The notes beneath the pieces are model-generated. The model searched no databases, was not told the origin of the DNA, and was given only the letters and a program-made list of their open reading frames with translations. A stretch of 64,000 bases of DNA from Bacillus sp. 1NLA3E (GTDB taxonomy: Bacteria; Bacillota; Bacilli; Bacillales; Cytobacillaceae). Position 1 is the first letter of the stretch. Every line of letters begins with the position of its first letter. The position numbers were made by a program, and so were the translations under genes. Positions 36,631-46,864 of the stretch are shown here, piece after piece. The stretch spans positions 1,460,001-1,524,000 of the forward strand of contig NC_021171.1 in NCBI RefSeq assembly GCF_000242895.2. Reading direction: 5' to 3'.

Positions 36631-36895
36631 CGGATAGAGGCATTGATTTCGCGGATTGGCGCCTGATTTTTGCGGATTGGAAGCCAAACTTGGCGGATTG
36701 GCCCCAAAATTCCGCGGATTGTGGTCCTCAAACTTGGCGGATTGGCCCCAAAATTTCGCGGATTGTGGCCTTCAAACTTGGCGGAAAAGACCCCAAAACT
36801 CCGAGGACTTGACTCGAAATTCCAGATAGACCCCAAAATTTTACGGGTGGGCCCAAAACCAACGTAGATAGACCCAAAATCTTCGCAGATAGAAG
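36631..36895 (+). repeat. Degenerate tandem repeat array A, ~21-bp period, 13 units
   Basis: Units begin CGGAT(T/A)G and contain a CCCCAAAA block; they start at 36631, 36652, 36673, 36694, 36715, 36738, 36759, 36782, 36802, 36823, 36844, 36863 and 36884. The spacing is 21 bp in most cases, with 19-23 bp exceptions. Units 4-5 and 6-7 form a 44-bp higher-order repeat differing at only three positions. The array is noncoding: 44 is not a multiple of three. Function unknown. Confidence 0.85.
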
Positions 36896-37038
36896 GAAAT
36901 CACATTCAAATGTCCTAGATTATTCATTTGGAAGAATCGTTTTTTCGGAACCACTCCCCATAAAAAACATACTATGAACTATGCCTAAACTTTTACCTAG
37001 CAAGGTTCAAAATTGTCGCACACTAGTCTAATATCTCG

Positions 37039-37046
37039 CATAGGAT
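37039..37046 (+). promoter_or_regulatory. Possible sigma-E/sigma-K -10 element for cotE
   Basis: CATAGGAT resembles the mother-cell -10 CATA-type consensus and lies 34 bp before the cotE start. The -35 is unclear. Confidence 0.35.
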
Positions 37047-37079
37047 GAAGTGAAAATGAATGAGGAGGGTTCGCTCGCA

Positions 37080-37625
37080 ATGGGAGAATACAGAGAGATT
37101 ATCACGAAAGCGGTTGTGGCGAAAGGACGTAAATTTACACAATCCAAACACACAATTTGCCCTGCACACCATCCGTCCAGCATTCTCGGCTGCTGGATTA
37201 TTAACCATAAATACGAGGCAAAAAAGGTCGGTAGAACGGTGGAGATTGTCGGGACTTATGACATCAACGTTTGGTACTCTTATAGCGATAACACAAAGAC
37301 AGAAGTAGTTACTGAACGTGTCGGTTATTCCGATGTCATCAAGTTAAAAAATCGTGACCCTGATAGCTTTGAAGATCAAGAGGTCATAGCCCGCGTCTTA
37401 CAACAGCCAAACTGCACTGAGGCAGTTATTTCCTCAAGTGGAAATAAAATCACCGTCCATGTGGAAAGAGAGTTTCTCGTAGAGGTGATCGGCGAAACAA
37501 AGGTTTGTGTATCCATCCATCCAGGAAAATGTAACTGCGATGACGATGATTGGGGAATGGACTTAAATGATGACGAATTCGCCGACCTAAATCCTGACTT
37601 CTTAGTAGGGTCAGAAGAGGAATAA
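37080..37625 (+). CDS. cotE: Outer spore coat morphogenetic protein CotE
   Basis: Mother-cell protein that organises assembly of the outer spore coat. The 181-residue sequence is strongly conserved: [19 protein letters not shown] at the N-terminus, [31 protein letters not shown], and an acidic C-terminal tail ([13 protein letters not shown]) that recruits other coat proteins. The start is the ATG after GAGGAGGG; an upstream in-frame ATG would precede that ribosome site. Located just upstream of mutS, as in B. subtilis. Confidence 0.96.
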   Translation: MGEYREIITKAVVAKGRKFTQSKHTICPAHHPSSILGCWIINHKYEAKKVGRTVEIVGTYDINVWYSYSDNTKTEVVTERVGYSDVIKLKNRDPDSFEDQEVIARVLQQPNCTEAVISSSGNKITVHVEREFLVEVIGETKVCVSIHPGKCNCDDDDWGMDLNDDEFADLNPDFLVGSEEE

Positions 37626-37630
37626 ACACC

Positions 37631-37660
37631 AACTAGGAAGGTCTTACTTCCTAGTTTTTC
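37631..37660 (+). terminator. Terminator after cotE
   Basis: AACTAGGAAG-GTCTTA-CTTCCTAGTT followed by TTTCTTT. Confidence 0.85.
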
Positions 37661-37745
37661 TTTTTAAAAGGGGCTTTCCAACACTAGATTTCATTTGTTT
37701 TTTAGAAATAGGTAAAGCTTTCATGTCTTCAGGAATATTTGATTA

Positions 37746-37754
37746 TGGTATAAT
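37746..37754 (+). promoter_or_regulatory. Extended -10 promoter for mutS
   Basis: TGGTATAAT (TGn-TATAAT) 49 bp before the mutS start; the -35 is weak. Confidence 0.55.
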
Positions 37755-37802
37755 TAATTGTTGAAAAAAAGTACTGATAGATTGAGAATGTTGGAGGATA
37801 CT

Positions 37803-40448
37803 ATGGCCGCTTACACGCCGATGATACAACAATATTTACAAGTAAAGGCAGACTATCAAGATGCCTTTTTATTTTTTCGTTTAGGTGATTTTTATGAAAT
37901 GTTCTTCGATGATGCTATATCAGCATCGCAAGAACTTGAAATAACATTAACGAGTCGTGATGGAGGGGGAGAAGGGAAAATTCCAATGTGCGGTGTTCCC
38001 CACCACGCTGCACCACAATACATTGAGCAATTAATTGAAAAAGGATACAAAGTCGCCATTTGCGAACAGACAGAAGATCCGCGTCAGGCAAAAGGTGTCG
38101 TTAAACGAGAAGTTGTCCAATTGATTACACCTGGAACCATGATGGAAGGCCGCGGCCTTAGTGAAAAAGAAAATAATTACCTCGCTTCGATCACAGTGTT
38201 TGAAGATCAAACCTACGGATTTGCTTATAATGATCTGTCTACCGGAGAAAATCGCGTCACCCTTTTGTCCGGAAGTTTTGATGAAGTTTTAAACGAATTG
38301 TCGATTTCAGGGGCGAAGGAAGTAGTGATAGCCACATCATTCCCGGACGAACTTCAAAGGAAAATCCGCGAGCGTTCTGTCGTTACCCTTTCCTTTGAGG
38401 ATGATTTAACGATACAGGACTTTTATTCTCCGTTGTTAAAAGAAATAGATTTATTAACAAAACGCCAGACTGTGGCCAGGCTATTAAATTATTTGTATCG
38501 TACGCAAAAACGCAGCCTGGATCATTTACAACCTGTTTCCCAATATGAAGTTCAACATTATATGAAAATAGATTATTATTCTAAGCGCAATCTTGAATTA
38601 ACGGAAACGATTCGTTCAAAAGGGAAAAAAGGGTCATTAATATGGTTATTAGATGAAACGAAAACGGCAATGGGTGGACGTCTGTTGAAGCAATGGATTG
38701 ATCGTCCGTTAATAGATCGGGATGAAATACAGCACCGCCATTCACTAGTCGAGACCTTTCTTGCTCACTATTTTGAGCGTCAAGATCTGCGGGAAAAATT
38801 AACCGAAGTATATGATCTCGAACGGCTTTCAGGACGGGTGGCCTTCGGGAATGTTAACGCTCGTGATTTAGTTCAACTTAAGCGGTCATTATGGCAAATT
38901 CCAGGAATTAAGCAATTGATCGGGGAGTTACCTAATGAAACGGCCGTTGCGCTTGCTGAACAGCTTGACCCATGTGAAGATGTGACCGACCTGTTAGAAC
39001 GAGCCTTAGTCGAAAATCCACCTATCTCCCTAAAAGAAGGAAATATCATTCAGGACGGATATCACGAAGAGCTAGATCGTTATCGTGATGCCAGTCGCAA
39101 CGGGAAGACATGGATTGCCCAGCTCGAACGGCAAGAACGAGAAAAAACAGGGATTAAATCCCTTAAAATCGGCTATAACCGAGTGTTTGGTTATTATATA
39201 GAAATTACACGAGCGAATTTACATCTTCTACAAGATGATTTATATGAAAGAAAGCAAACGCTATCGAATGCAGAACGGTTTATCACCCCGGAATTAAAGG
39301 AAAAAGAGGAACTCATTTTACAAGCTGAAGAAAAGATTGTCGAATTAGAATATCAGCTATTTTCAGAGATTCGTGAGCGGATCAAAGAATATATCCCTCA
39401 TTTACAGGCATTAGCAAAAAGAATCAGCGAACTTGATGTATTGCAATGCTTCGCAACAATTAGTGAAAATCGTCACTATGTTAAACCGCTGTTTTCAGAT
39501 GAACGGCGAATTTTTATAAAAGAAGGACGGCATCCGGTTGTTGAAAAGGTGATGAATGCCCAAGAATACGTTCCAAATGATTGTCATATGGATCGTGACC
39601 GCGAAATCTTGTTAATTACTGGACCCAACATGTCAGGGAAAAGTACGTATATGCGACAGGTGGCACTAACGGCTATTTTGGCGCAAATCGGTTGTTATGT
39701 TCCCGCTACAGAAGCGGTCTTGCCCATTTTTGATCAAGTGTTTACGAGAATTGGGGCTGCAGACGACTTAATCTCTGGTCAAAGTACCTTTATGGTCGAG
39801 ATGCTTGAAGCGAAAAATGCTATCACAAATGCCACACAAGCAAGCTTGATTTTATTTGACGAAATTGGCAGAGGTACCTCGACATATGATGGTATGGCAC
39901 TTGCCCAAGCAATGACTGAATACATTCATAACCGGATTGGAGCTAAAACCTTATTCTCGACCCATTATCATGAATTAACCGTGTTAGACGAGGAGCTTAA
40001 TCGACTGAAAAACGTTCACGTAAGTGCGATTGAACAAAATGGGAAAGTTGTCTTTCTACACAAGATTAAAGAGGGCGCTGCTGATAAGAGTTACGGAATT
40101 CATGTCGCTGAGTTAGCCGAGTTACCTAAGGAAGTTATTCGTCGCGCTAATGAAATTCTGCATGCATTAGAGGACAAGGCTGAAGAAATGGATAAGAAAG
40201 CAAATGAAAAGGCTGGAAAATTGGAGAAGGTTTCTGAACACAGCACTCTTATAATGGATCAGCAACAACAAGTGAATGAAGAGGCGCAGCTTTCCTTATT
40301 TGTTGAAGTAGAGAAACCAAAAAAGAAAGATTTTGATTCGAAAGAAAGAAAGGTTCTCGAGCAAATAAAAGAATTGAATCTGTTAGATATGACGCCGCTT
40401 CAGGCCATGAACACATTGTACGAACTGCATAAAAAAATAAAAGGGTAA
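37803..40448 (+). CDS. mutS: DNA mismatch repair protein MutS
   Basis: Recognises base mismatches and small loops after replication and recruits MutL. The 881-residue protein has mismatch-recognition domain I with the Phe-x-Glu-type wedge ([14 protein letters not shown] near residue 25), connector, lever and clamp domains, and the ATPase domain with Walker [11 protein letters not shown] near residue 607 and Walker [17 protein letters not shown], then a helix-turn-helix dimer region and a C-terminal tail. I take the ATG after GGAGG that gives [12 protein letters not shown]; upstream in-frame TTG/ATG codons lack a site. mutL follows. Confidence 0.97.
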   Translation: MAAYTPMIQQYLQVKADYQDAFLFFRLGDFYEMFFDDAISASQELEITLTSRDGGGEGKIPMCGVPHHAAPQYIEQLIEKGYKVAICEQTEDPRQAKGVVKREVVQLITPGTMMEGRGLSEKENNYLASITVFEDQTYGFAYNDLSTGENRVTLLSGSFDEVLNELSISGAKEVVIATSFPDELQRKIRERSVVTLSFEDDLTIQDFYSPLLKEIDLLTKRQTVARLLNYLYRTQKRSLDHLQPVSQYEVQHYMKIDYYSKRNLELTETIRSKGKKGSLIWLLDETKTAMGGRLLKQWIDRPLIDRDEIQHRHSLVETFLAHYFERQDLREKLTEVYDLERLSGRVAFGNVNARDLVQLKRSLWQIPGIKQLIGELPNETAVALAEQLDPCEDVTDLLERALVENPPISLKEGNIIQDGYHEELDRYRDASRNGKTWIAQLERQEREKTGIKSLKIGYNRVFGYYIEITRANLHLLQDDLYERKQTLSNAERFITPELKEKEELILQAEEKIVELEYQLFSEIRERIKEYIPHLQALAKRISELDVLQCFATISENRHYVKPLFSDERRIFIKEGRHPVVEKVMNAQEYVPNDCHMDRDREILLITGPNMSGKSTYMRQVALTAILAQIGCYVPATEAVLPIFDQVFTRIGAADDLISGQSTFMVEMLEAKNAITNATQASLILFDEIGRGTSTYDGMALAQAMTEYIHNRIGAKTLFSTHYHELTVLDEELNRLKNVHVSAIEQNGKVVFLHKIKEGAADKSYGIHVAELAELPKEVIRRANEILHALEDKAEEMDKKANEKAGKLEKVSEHSTLIMDQQQQVNEEAQLSLFVEVEKPKKKDFDSKERKVLEQIKELNLLDMTPLQAMNTLYELHKKIKG

Positions 40449-40452
40449 AAAG

Positions 40453-40475
40453 AAAAGCGGCAATTTGCGCTTTTT
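40453..40475 (+). terminator. Intercistronic hairpin between mutS and mutL
   Basis: AAAAGCG-(8 nt)-CGCTTTTT. It is short, with a modest T run, and may be a partial terminator within the mutSL operon. Confidence 0.5.
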
Positions 40476-40494
40476 GAATTAGAGGTGAAGATTT

Positions 40495-42465
40495 TTGGGG
40501 AAAATTATTTTGCTTGATGATACCCTTTCAAATAAAATTGCCGCTGGCGAGGTGGTCGAACGCCCCGCTTCCGTGGTCAAAGAATTAGTGGAGAACTCGA
40601 TTGATGCTGGTAGCACAATCATAGAAATAGAAATAGAAGAAGCAGGCCTTTCCAAAATCAGAATTATTGATAATGGAGCCGGTATTGAAGAAGACGACGT
40701 TCTGTTAGCCTTTCAACGCCATGCAACCAGTAAAATTAAGGATGAAAATGATCTATTCAGAATTCGTACGCTTGGCTTTCGCGGTGAGGCCTTACCAAGT
40801 ATTGCCTCAGTCGCAAGACTTGAACTGAAAACATCAACTGGGTTAGAGGCTGGGACACGAGCGGTGATCGAGGGAGGGAAGGTTGATACCTTTGAGAAGT
40901 CAGCGAGCCGAAAGGGAACAGATATAACCATTACTGATTTGTTCTTTAATACGCCCGCTCGTCTTAAATACATGAAGTCAATCCATACCGAATTGGGGAA
41001 TATTACCGATTTGGTCAATCGACTTGCTTTGGCTCATCCCGAGGTATCCTTTCGCTTAACCCATAATGACCGCCAGCTACTTCAAACAAACGGAAATGGT
41101 GACGTCAGGCAGGTCCTCGCAGCCATTTACGGAATGAACATTGTCAAAAATATGATTCCTATTTCCGGTACTTCGTTAGATTTTACAATCAAAGGCTATA
41201 TCTCGATGCCTGAGTTTACCCGAGCATCAAGGAATTATATTTCGACGATGATTAACGGTCGGTTTATCAAAAATTACTCATTGGTAAAAGCCATTCAGGA
41301 AGGCTATCATACTTTGCTTCCAATCGGCCGCTTTCCAATTGTATTAATCGATATTCAAATGGACCCGATTCTCGTGGATGTGAATGTTCATCCGTCAAAA
41401 CTGGAAGTCCGCTTAAGTAAGGAACAAGAATTAAATGGTCTATTGAGCTCAATTATTAAAGATGTCTTCAAGACAAAAGAATTGATTCCTACCGGCTTTT
41501 TAACTCCAAAAATAGAACGGGCTAAAACAGAACAAACCTTTATGGAACTTGACCACTTACCAGAGGAAAGCATCACAAATAGCAGTGCTCCTTCAGCTGC
41601 AGTTCCACCCCCACTAGGAAGTGTGGAAAAACCATGGACTCCTGTTAGGGAAAGTGGAATTACCGACGATTATATACAAACAGCCTCACGTTCTGGATCG
41701 GATGTGGCATCTTTAGTAGAAGATGCTTCCAGTGATGTTGGCGAGAGTGTGTCACCTTTTGACATAGACCCTTTCTCGGAAAAAATGGATTCAGTTAATA
41801 GAACCGGTATTCCGACGAACTCCGATTCTGCAAAACTTACAGAGTCTCAATATGAAGATGATCAAACCCAAAAAGAAGGGATGCGAGTACCACCCCTTTA
41901 TCCAATTGGTCAAATGCATGGGACCTACATTCTTGCGCAAAATGATAGAGGCTTATACCTCATAGATCAGCATGCGGCACAAGAGCGGATAAAATATGAG
42001 TATTATAAGGAAAAGGTTGGACAAGTTGCGAGTGAACTTCAGGAATTGCTAGTTCCAATGACCTTCGAATACTCTCTTGATGAGGCCTTAAAAATTGATG
42101 AGCATAAACATGAGTTGGAAATTGTAGGTGTATTTTTAGAGGAATTTGGAATCAACAGCTATATCGTTCGATCCCACCCGCAATGGTTTCCTAAAGGGGA
42201 AGAAAAAGAAATCATTGAGGATATGATTGAGCAGTTACTATCAATGAAAAAGGTTGATATCAAAAAATTGCGTGAAGAAGCGGCAATCATGATGAGCTGC
42301 AAAGCTTCTATTAAGGCTAACCGTCACCTGCGTAATGACGAAATCCAAGCATTACTTGATAAGTTAAGGATGACCACAGATCCGTTCACTTGTCCTCATG
42401 GGCGTCCAATTATCATCCATTATTCAACCTATGAACTGGAAAAGATGTTTAAGAGAGTAATGTAA
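40495..42465 (+). CDS. mutL: DNA mismatch repair protein MutL
   Basis: Endonuclease/ATPase matchmaker of mismatch repair. The 656-residue protein has the GHKL ATPase domain (about 1-330; [38 protein letters not shown]), a variable linker (about 345-470), and a C-terminal domain with the endonuclease motif DQHAAQE near residue 491 plus [11 protein letters not shown] and CPHGRP zinc-binding motifs. This marks it as the nicking type used by bacteria without MutH. The start is TTG after AGAGGTGAAG. Confidence 0.96.
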   Translation: MGKIILLDDTLSNKIAAGEVVERPASVVKELVENSIDAGSTIIEIEIEEAGLSKIRIIDNGAGIEEDDVLLAFQRHATSKIKDENDLFRIRTLGFRGEALPSIASVARLELKTSTGLEAGTRAVIEGGKVDTFEKSASRKGTDITITDLFFNTPARLKYMKSIHTELGNITDLVNRLALAHPEVSFRLTHNDRQLLQTNGNGDVRQVLAAIYGMNIVKNMIPISGTSLDFTIKGYISMPEFTRASRNYISTMINGRFIKNYSLVKAIQEGYHTLLPIGRFPIVLIDIQMDPILVDVNVHPSKLEVRLSKEQELNGLLSSIIKDVFKTKELIPTGFLTPKIERAKTEQTFMELDHLPEESITNSSAPSAAVPPPLGSVEKPWTPVRESGITDDYIQTASRSGSDVASLVEDASSDVGESVSPFDIDPFSEKMDSVNRTGIPTNSDSAKLTESQYEDDQTQKEGMRVPPLYPIGQMHGTYILAQNDRGLYLIDQHAAQERIKYEYYKEKVGQVASELQELLVPMTFEYSLDEALKIDEHKHELEIVGVFLEEFGINSYIVRSHPQWFPKGEEKEIIEDMIEQLLSMKKVDIKKLREEAAIMMSCKASIKANRHLRNDEIQALLDKLRMTTDPFTCPHGRPIIIHYSTYELEKMFKRVM

Positions 42466-42613
42466 GCAAGTGTCTTTGATTTCAAAAAAATAAATATTTT
42501 GTTTCGCAGCTGATTAGTAACAGGATTTTCGTATTTCTCGTCTAATAATAAAGACAAGGTCATATTAATAAAAAGGGAAGTAGGGTATGACCTATAAAGT
42601 GAGGTGTTGACGA

Positions 42614-43060
42614 TTGATTGTTACATCGATCCTTGGTGCATTTTTACCTGTTGTTATTATTATCTTTGTGGTTGTTTATGCAGCCAAAAACAAGGAGCAA
42701 GGAGGAGAAAAAGTGATCCGTTATTTATATACTTATTTAGTGCTATTTGCGACGCTTATGATGGTAATCGGTGGGGGAATTTCAATTTTTATGGCAGCAG
42801 CAGATTTAGTTAGTCCGCCTAGTTATATGCAAAATTTTAGCGATTATAAACAAATGAGAACCACAGAAAAAATGGAAAATACAACAGATGTTAGCGAGAA
42901 GGAACTTCGTAGTGATTATAACCAAGCGATTAAAGATGAAAAAAACCGAACACAAGAAAATGCTAAAAACCAAATCATTAAAAGTTTAGGTTTTATCATC
43001 ATTCCATTGCCAGTCTTTTTATATTTTAATCGGATGAGAAAACGGATTGTTGAAGAGTGA
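42614..43060 (+). CDS. Unknown small membrane protein
   Basis: A 148-residue protein I do not recognise. It has hydrophobic segments at about residues 4-23 and 38-60, a hydrophilic and highly charged middle (about 70-118, rich in Lys, Glu and Asn), and a third hydrophobic helix near 123-137 followed by a basic RMRKR tail, so probably three membrane passes. The start is TTG after GTGAGGTG. It stands alone between mutL and mreBH with its own hairpin terminator. A membrane-embedded regulator or stress protein is possible, but no function can be assigned. Confidence 0.65.
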   Translation: MIVTSILGAFLPVVIIIFVVVYAAKNKEQGGEKVIRYLYTYLVLFATLMMVIGGGISIFMAAADLVSPPSYMQNFSDYKQMRTTEKMENTTDVSEKELRSDYNQAIKDEKNRTQENAKNQIIKSLGFIIIPLPVFLYFNRMRKRIVEE

Positions 43061-43074
43061 CCTATAGATAGAAA

Positions 43075-43112
43075 GAAAGGTTGCAGAGAGTGTTTCTGCA
43101 GCCTTTCTTATG
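43075..43112 (+). terminator. Terminator after the unknown membrane protein gene
   Basis: AGAAAGGTTGCAGA pairs with TCTGCAGCCTTTCT around GAGTGTT; the tail is only moderately T-rich. Confidence 0.6.
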
Positions 43113-43266
43113 CTTTTTGAACTAATAGTGGTTTTGCACAAATAATCTCAACAGATAATCCGTATGGTCGCAAAATCATTTTCGATTATAGCCGCTTTGA
43201 ACTTGTACCCCACACTTTTCTTCACTTTTAAAAATCAGTCTCGCCACACCAATTGAGTAATAGTAG

Positions 43267-43379
43267 TCGAGCATATAACTTTAAAGTCGAGCATATCAGC
43301 TCAAAGGCGAGCATAAACCCCAAAAAGTCGAGCATAAACCCTCAAAAGTCGAGCATAAAACCTCAAAAGTCGAGCATAT
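43267..43379 (+). repeat. Degenerate tandem repeat array B, ~21-bp period, 6 units
   Basis: Units contain CGAGCATA and an A/C block (ACCCCAAAA or variants). CGAGCA starts at 43268, 43288, 43308, 43329, 43350 and 43371, i.e. spacing 20-21 bp. The period and CCCCAAAA block match array A at 36631-36895, although the core differs (CGAGCATA versus CGGATTGG). Confidence 0.85.
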
Positions 43380-43628
43380 ATCAAAATTAAAGAACGCTTT
43401 TCAATAAAACAGTGAAGGTAAAAGCGGAAAAGGTTAAGGTTTTGTCTTGAAAAGGGTAAAAATCAATCAAATCTATGAATTTCCCACATAATTTATCGAT
43501 TTGGCCGATTTATTAGTAAATTTTATATAAAAAAGACACCACCTACTTAAAGACACCAATTAAGAAAATGCATCGAGTTTCAAATATTAAAAAATGCCGG
43601 AATAGATTCCAAGCGTTTTGTATTTATA

Positions 43629-44636
43629 TTATTTGAACGAAGTCTGGAGCTTATTGAAAAACCTAAGGGACTTGCCAGCACCTAATGCAACCGATTCTAA
43701 CGGGCTTGGCGCAAGATGAACAGGCACAGCAATCTCAGCAGATAACCATTCTTCCAACCCTTTTAGGAGGGCACCTCCTCCAGTTAAAATAATGCCGCGA
43801 TCCACGATATCACCACTTAATTCAGCCGGACAATCCTCGAGGGTTGCTCGAACGGCCTCTAAAATATGGGATAAGGATTCCATGATTGTTTCGTGTATCT
43901 CCAAGGAAGAAAGTGTTATGTTTTTGGGCAATCCTGTTAATAAATCACGACCGCGTACCTCCATGTTCATTTCCTCATGGTTAGCGATAGCGTGTCCAAT
44001 CTCTATCTTTATTTTTTCAGCCGTCCGTTCACCGATGAGAAGATTAAACTTTTTGCGGACAAATTGAATAATATCATCATCGATTTGATCCCCGGCAATA
44101 TGGATGGAGTGACAGGCCACCACTCCTCCGAACGAGATAATCGCCACCTCCGTTGTCCCACCGCCAATATCAACCACTACATTTGCCACCGGTTCATCAA
44201 CAGGTAAGCCGGCACCAATGGCTGCAGCGACTGGTTCCTCAATCAAATGGACTTTTTTGGCCCCTGCTTGACGAACCGCATCATGAATTGCTCGGCGGTC
44301 GACGCTAGTCGAACCTGATGGGGTACAGACAATCACATTTGGCTTGCGTATTGTAAATCCCATTTTCTTCTCTACTTTTTTCATAAAATATTTAAGCATT
44401 TCCGTCGTAAGGTCATAGTCTGCGATGACTCCATCTTTTAATGGGCGGATCGCCACAATTTTCTCAGGTGTTTTCCCAATCATTTCCTTCGCCGCTATTC
44501 CGACAGCAAGAACCCTTTTGGTGTGCTTGTCAATGACCACAACAGCAGGTTCATTTATGGTGATTCCCTTATTTTTACTAGAAACAAGGATATTGGCTGT
44601 TCCTAAATCTATTCCAATCTCTGCAGTAGTTATCAT
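43629..44636 (-). CDS. mreBH: Rod-shape-determining protein MreBH (MreB family)
   Basis: Bacterial actin that guides lateral wall synthesis and hydrolase placement. The 335-residue protein has the actin-fold motifs phosphate 1 ([13 protein letters not shown]), phosphate 2 ([14 protein letters not shown]) and adenosine ([12 protein letters not shown]). Its sequence resembles B. subtilis MreBH more than MreB or Mbl from memory, and it lacks the mreCD neighbours. It is transcribed opposite to the surrounding genes, between mutSL and miaA, with an AGGGTGGG ribosome site. In B. subtilis mreBH sits elsewhere, so its location here is a difference in gene order. Confidence 0.88.
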   Translation of the reverse strand: MITTAEIGIDLGTANILVSSKNKGITINEPAVVVIDKHTKRVLAVGIAAKEMIGKTPEKIVAIRPLKDGVIADYDLTTEMLKYFMKKVEKKMGFTIRKPNVIVCTPSGSTSVDRRAIHDAVRQAGAKKVHLIEEPVAAAIGAGLPVDEPVANVVVDIGGGTTEVAIISFGGVVACHSIHIAGDQIDDDIIQFVRKKFNLLIGERTAEKIKIEIGHAIANHEEMNMEVRGRDLLTGLPKNITLSSLEIHETIMESLSHILEAVRATLEDCPAELSGDIVDRGIILTGGGALLKGLEEWLSAEIAVPVHLAPSPLESVALGAGKSLRFFNKLQTSFK

Positions 44637-44925
44637 TTTTGTCCCACCCTATTCTATAGAAATTATAATCCTTATACATTACTGGTAGGTAAATAGATAT
44701 TTAGGGGGTCGAAAGTGAGTTGTCATCTTAACGTTATCCTACTGTAAAATTTTAGGAAAAATATGTAAAAATTAATTAGAACCATGTTATTCTATTGTAT
44801 AAGCAAGAAATGAAATGGTGATAATGTTTAGATGTTCTAAAACCGTAGGTTATTATGTTAAGATAAGGGGGGAACGGCTTCGTTTTTGAGGCCAGGTAAG
44901 AAAACGTTTAATTCTTAAAGGCTGT

Positions 44926-45888
44926 GTGAATCAATTGACAAATAAAGAAAAATTGATGGTTATTATTGGCCCAACTGCAGTTGGTAAGACAAGGCTTAGC
45001 ATTGAATTGGCGAAGCGGTATAATGGAGAAATCATCAGTGGCGACTCCATGCAAATATACAAGGGGATGGATATTGGCACGGCTAAAATAACTCAGCAGG
45101 AAATGGATGGAATTCCCCATCACTTAATCGATATCAGGGACCCTGAACAAGATTTTTCCGTAGCAGAGTTCCAGCAGCTGGTTCGTGAAAAGATTACTGA
45201 GATTACCTCTCGTCATAAGCTACCCATTATCGTTGGGGGAACGGGTCTTTACATACAATCAGCAATCTACGATTACCAATTTTCCGCTGCACCCCAAGAT
45301 CCTGATTTTCGATGCAATTTGGAACAACGTGCCGAAAAGGAAGGTAATGAAGTATTACATGATGAGTTGGCAAAGATTGATCAGCAAAGTGCAAACGAGA
45401 TTCACCCTAATAATGTTCGTCGTGTGATTCGCGCATTGGAAATCTACCATTGTACGGGTCAAACCAGAGAAGAGACTCAGGCAAATCAATCACCAGAGCT
45501 ACTTTATGAAATAGCATTAATAGGATTAACAATGGATCGTGAGCAACTATATAGTCGAATCAATCAGCGGGTTGATATCATGATTGAGGATGGCTTAATT
45601 TCCGAAGTCGAAAGGCTGTTTAATAGTGGTCTTCGTGACTCCCAGTCGATTCAAGCGATTGGTTACAAAGAAATATATGAATATTTAAATGACCGTGTGA
45701 CCTTACCTGAAGCAATTGAAAAACTAAAGCAAAATTCACGCAGGTATGCGAAAAGGCAGTTGACTTGGTTTAGGAACAAGATGGGTGTAGAATGGTTTGA
45801 TATAGGGGATGGTCAGCAATTTGAAAAAAAAATCACTGAAATTTCTGCCTATATTGAAGGAAAGCTAAAAATTAAATCGAATACATAA
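44926..45888 (+). CDS. miaA: tRNA dimethylallyltransferase
   Basis: Transfers a dimethylallyl group to A37 of tRNAs reading UNN codons, making i6A, the substrate of MiaB encoded upstream. The 320-residue protein has the P-loop GPTAVGKT near residue 14, [17 protein letters not shown] near 39, PHHLID, and GGTGLYIQS near 105. The GTG start (MNQLTNKEK) follows AAAGG; a TTG three codons later is an alternative. hfq follows 28 bp downstream. Confidence 0.94.
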   Translation: MNQLTNKEKLMVIIGPTAVGKTRLSIELAKRYNGEIISGDSMQIYKGMDIGTAKITQQEMDGIPHHLIDIRDPEQDFSVAEFQQLVREKITEITSRHKLPIIVGGTGLYIQSAIYDYQFSAAPQDPDFRCNLEQRAEKEGNEVLHDELAKIDQQSANEIHPNNVRRVIRALEIYHCTGQTREETQANQSPELLYEIALIGLTMDREQLYSRINQRVDIMIEDGLISEVERLFNSGLRDSQSIQAIGYKEIYEYLNDRVTLPEAIEKLKQNSRRYAKRQLTWFRNKMGVEWFDIGDGQQFEKKITEISAYIEGKLKIKSNT

Positions 45889-45916
45889 TATTAGAGATAA
45901 AAGAGGAGGATTTGTA

Positions 45917-46150
45917 ATGAAAACAGCCATTAATATTCAAGACCAATATTTAAACCAGCTCCGGAAGGATGGAACAAACGTAACTGTGTTTTTATTGAAC
46001 GGATTTCAACTTCGAGGCCAAATTAAAGGATTTGATAACTTTACGGTCTTATTTGAATCAGAAGGAAAGCAACAGTTAGTTTACAAACACGCTATTTCTA
46101 CATTTGCGCCTCAGCGTAATGTTCAATTAGATTTAGGTAGTGAACAATAA
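45917..46150 (+). CDS. hfq: RNA chaperone Hfq
   Basis: A 77-residue Sm-like RNA-binding protein that forms hexamers. Sm1 spans about residues 15-50 ([19 protein letters not shown]) and the Sm2 YKHAI motif is near 56-60. A strong AGAGGAGG ribosome site precedes the ATG. It follows miaA, the conserved order in many bacteria, and is closed by a terminator. Confidence 0.96.
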   Translation: MKTAINIQDQYLNQLRKDGTNVTVFLLNGFQLRGQIKGFDNFTVLFESEGKQQLVYKHAISTFAPQRNVQLDLGSEQ

Positions 46151-46173
46151 TCCTTCTCGGAAAATATGGTAGC

Positions 46174-46208
46174 AAAACGGCTCACTCAAATAGTGGGTCG
46201 TTTTTTTT
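46174..46208 (+). terminator. Terminator after hfq
   Basis: AACGGCTCACT-CAAAT-AGTGGGTCGTT followed by a T run. Confidence 0.85.
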
Positions 46209-46297
46209 GTTCAAAAGTCATCTATTTGAGTTCTAATTCATTTAATAAAAAGGAGATGTAAAAATAAAACAACTTGGAAAATGGAGTGGGGAGAATA

Positions 46298-46636
46298 GTG
46301 TATGGCATATCCTGGCTTGATTTTATCATCTTGATCTTAGCTTCGTTTCGCATAACCCATCTAATTGTTTTTGATAAAATAACCTCGTTTTTCCGAAAAC
46401 CTTTTTTGTCGATTACTTATGAAGAGGATGCCTCAGGAGTGATAGAGGAGTCGACTCAAATAAAAGGGACTGGAATCCGTTATTTCATTGGTTCCCTGCT
46501 AAGTTGTTATTGGTGTGTCGGAGTTTGGGTAGCGTTGGGAGTGGTCGGAGTTTACTTTATTGTCCCAAGTTCTTACCCTATTCTTATCGTGTTTGCCGTT
46601 GCCGGAGCCGCAGCTATCATTGAATCTAAGGTATAA
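46298..46636 (+). CDS. DUF1360 membrane protein (YngL-like)
   Basis: A 112-residue membrane protein of the DUF1360 family, known from Bacillus (YngL) and often linked to sporulation. It has an N-terminal helix with the RITHLIVFDKI signature, a polar middle, the conserved SLLSCYWCVGVWVAL segment with two cysteines, and a final hydrophobic helix. The start is uncertain: the GTG giving MYGISWLDFI follows TGGGGAG, while TTG/GTG codons up to 24 bases upstream are in frame. Function unknown. Confidence 0.72.
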   Translation: MYGISWLDFIILILASFRITHLIVFDKITSFFRKPFLSITYEEDASGVIEESTQIKGTGIRYFIGSLLSCYWCVGVWVALGVVGVYFIVPSSYPILIVFAVAGAAAIIESKV

Positions 46637-46864
46637 AATGCTTGTTGTGGATGAATTCTTTATCTTTAAAATCAATAAAAAATAATGAATTGAAGATGTC
46701 TTGAATACACATAAGAGAGGAGTCTCTTGCTTTCTAGAAGAGAGGATTTGGACTAGGGCTGTGATGACGTTTTCCAAACGATAAATTCAGATAAATTAGG
46801 AAGTAGCGAAGAAAAGAAGGATACCTCGTTCCCGTATACTGTTTTAGAATGTGAGGTGAAAGCT

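Larger units (their letters stand above)
36551..37079. other. Intergenic region ricA-cotE
   Basis: This 529-bp gap contains the ricA terminator, a 13-unit ~21-bp tandem repeat array and a probable sporulation promoter for cotE. Short open frames through the array come from its periodicity and are not called as genes. Confidence 0.7.
43061..43628. other. Intergenic region between the membrane protein gene and mreBH
   Basis: This 568-bp region between converging genes contains a hairpin terminator and tandem repeat array B (43267-43379). No gene and no clear mreBH terminator were identified. Confidence 0.6.

Noticed and set aside
36576-36867. Open reading frames through array A giving repeated ADW-type peptides
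   Set aside because: They arise because 21 is divisible by three; units of 23, 20 and 19 bp and the 44-bp duplication break the frame, there is no ribosome site, and a minus-strand frame is equally open.
36631-36895. Array A as a CRISPR array
   Set aside because: The period is ~21 bp with no alternation of constant repeat and variable spacer of the usual 25-40 bp lengths, the repeats are degenerate, and no cas gene is present.
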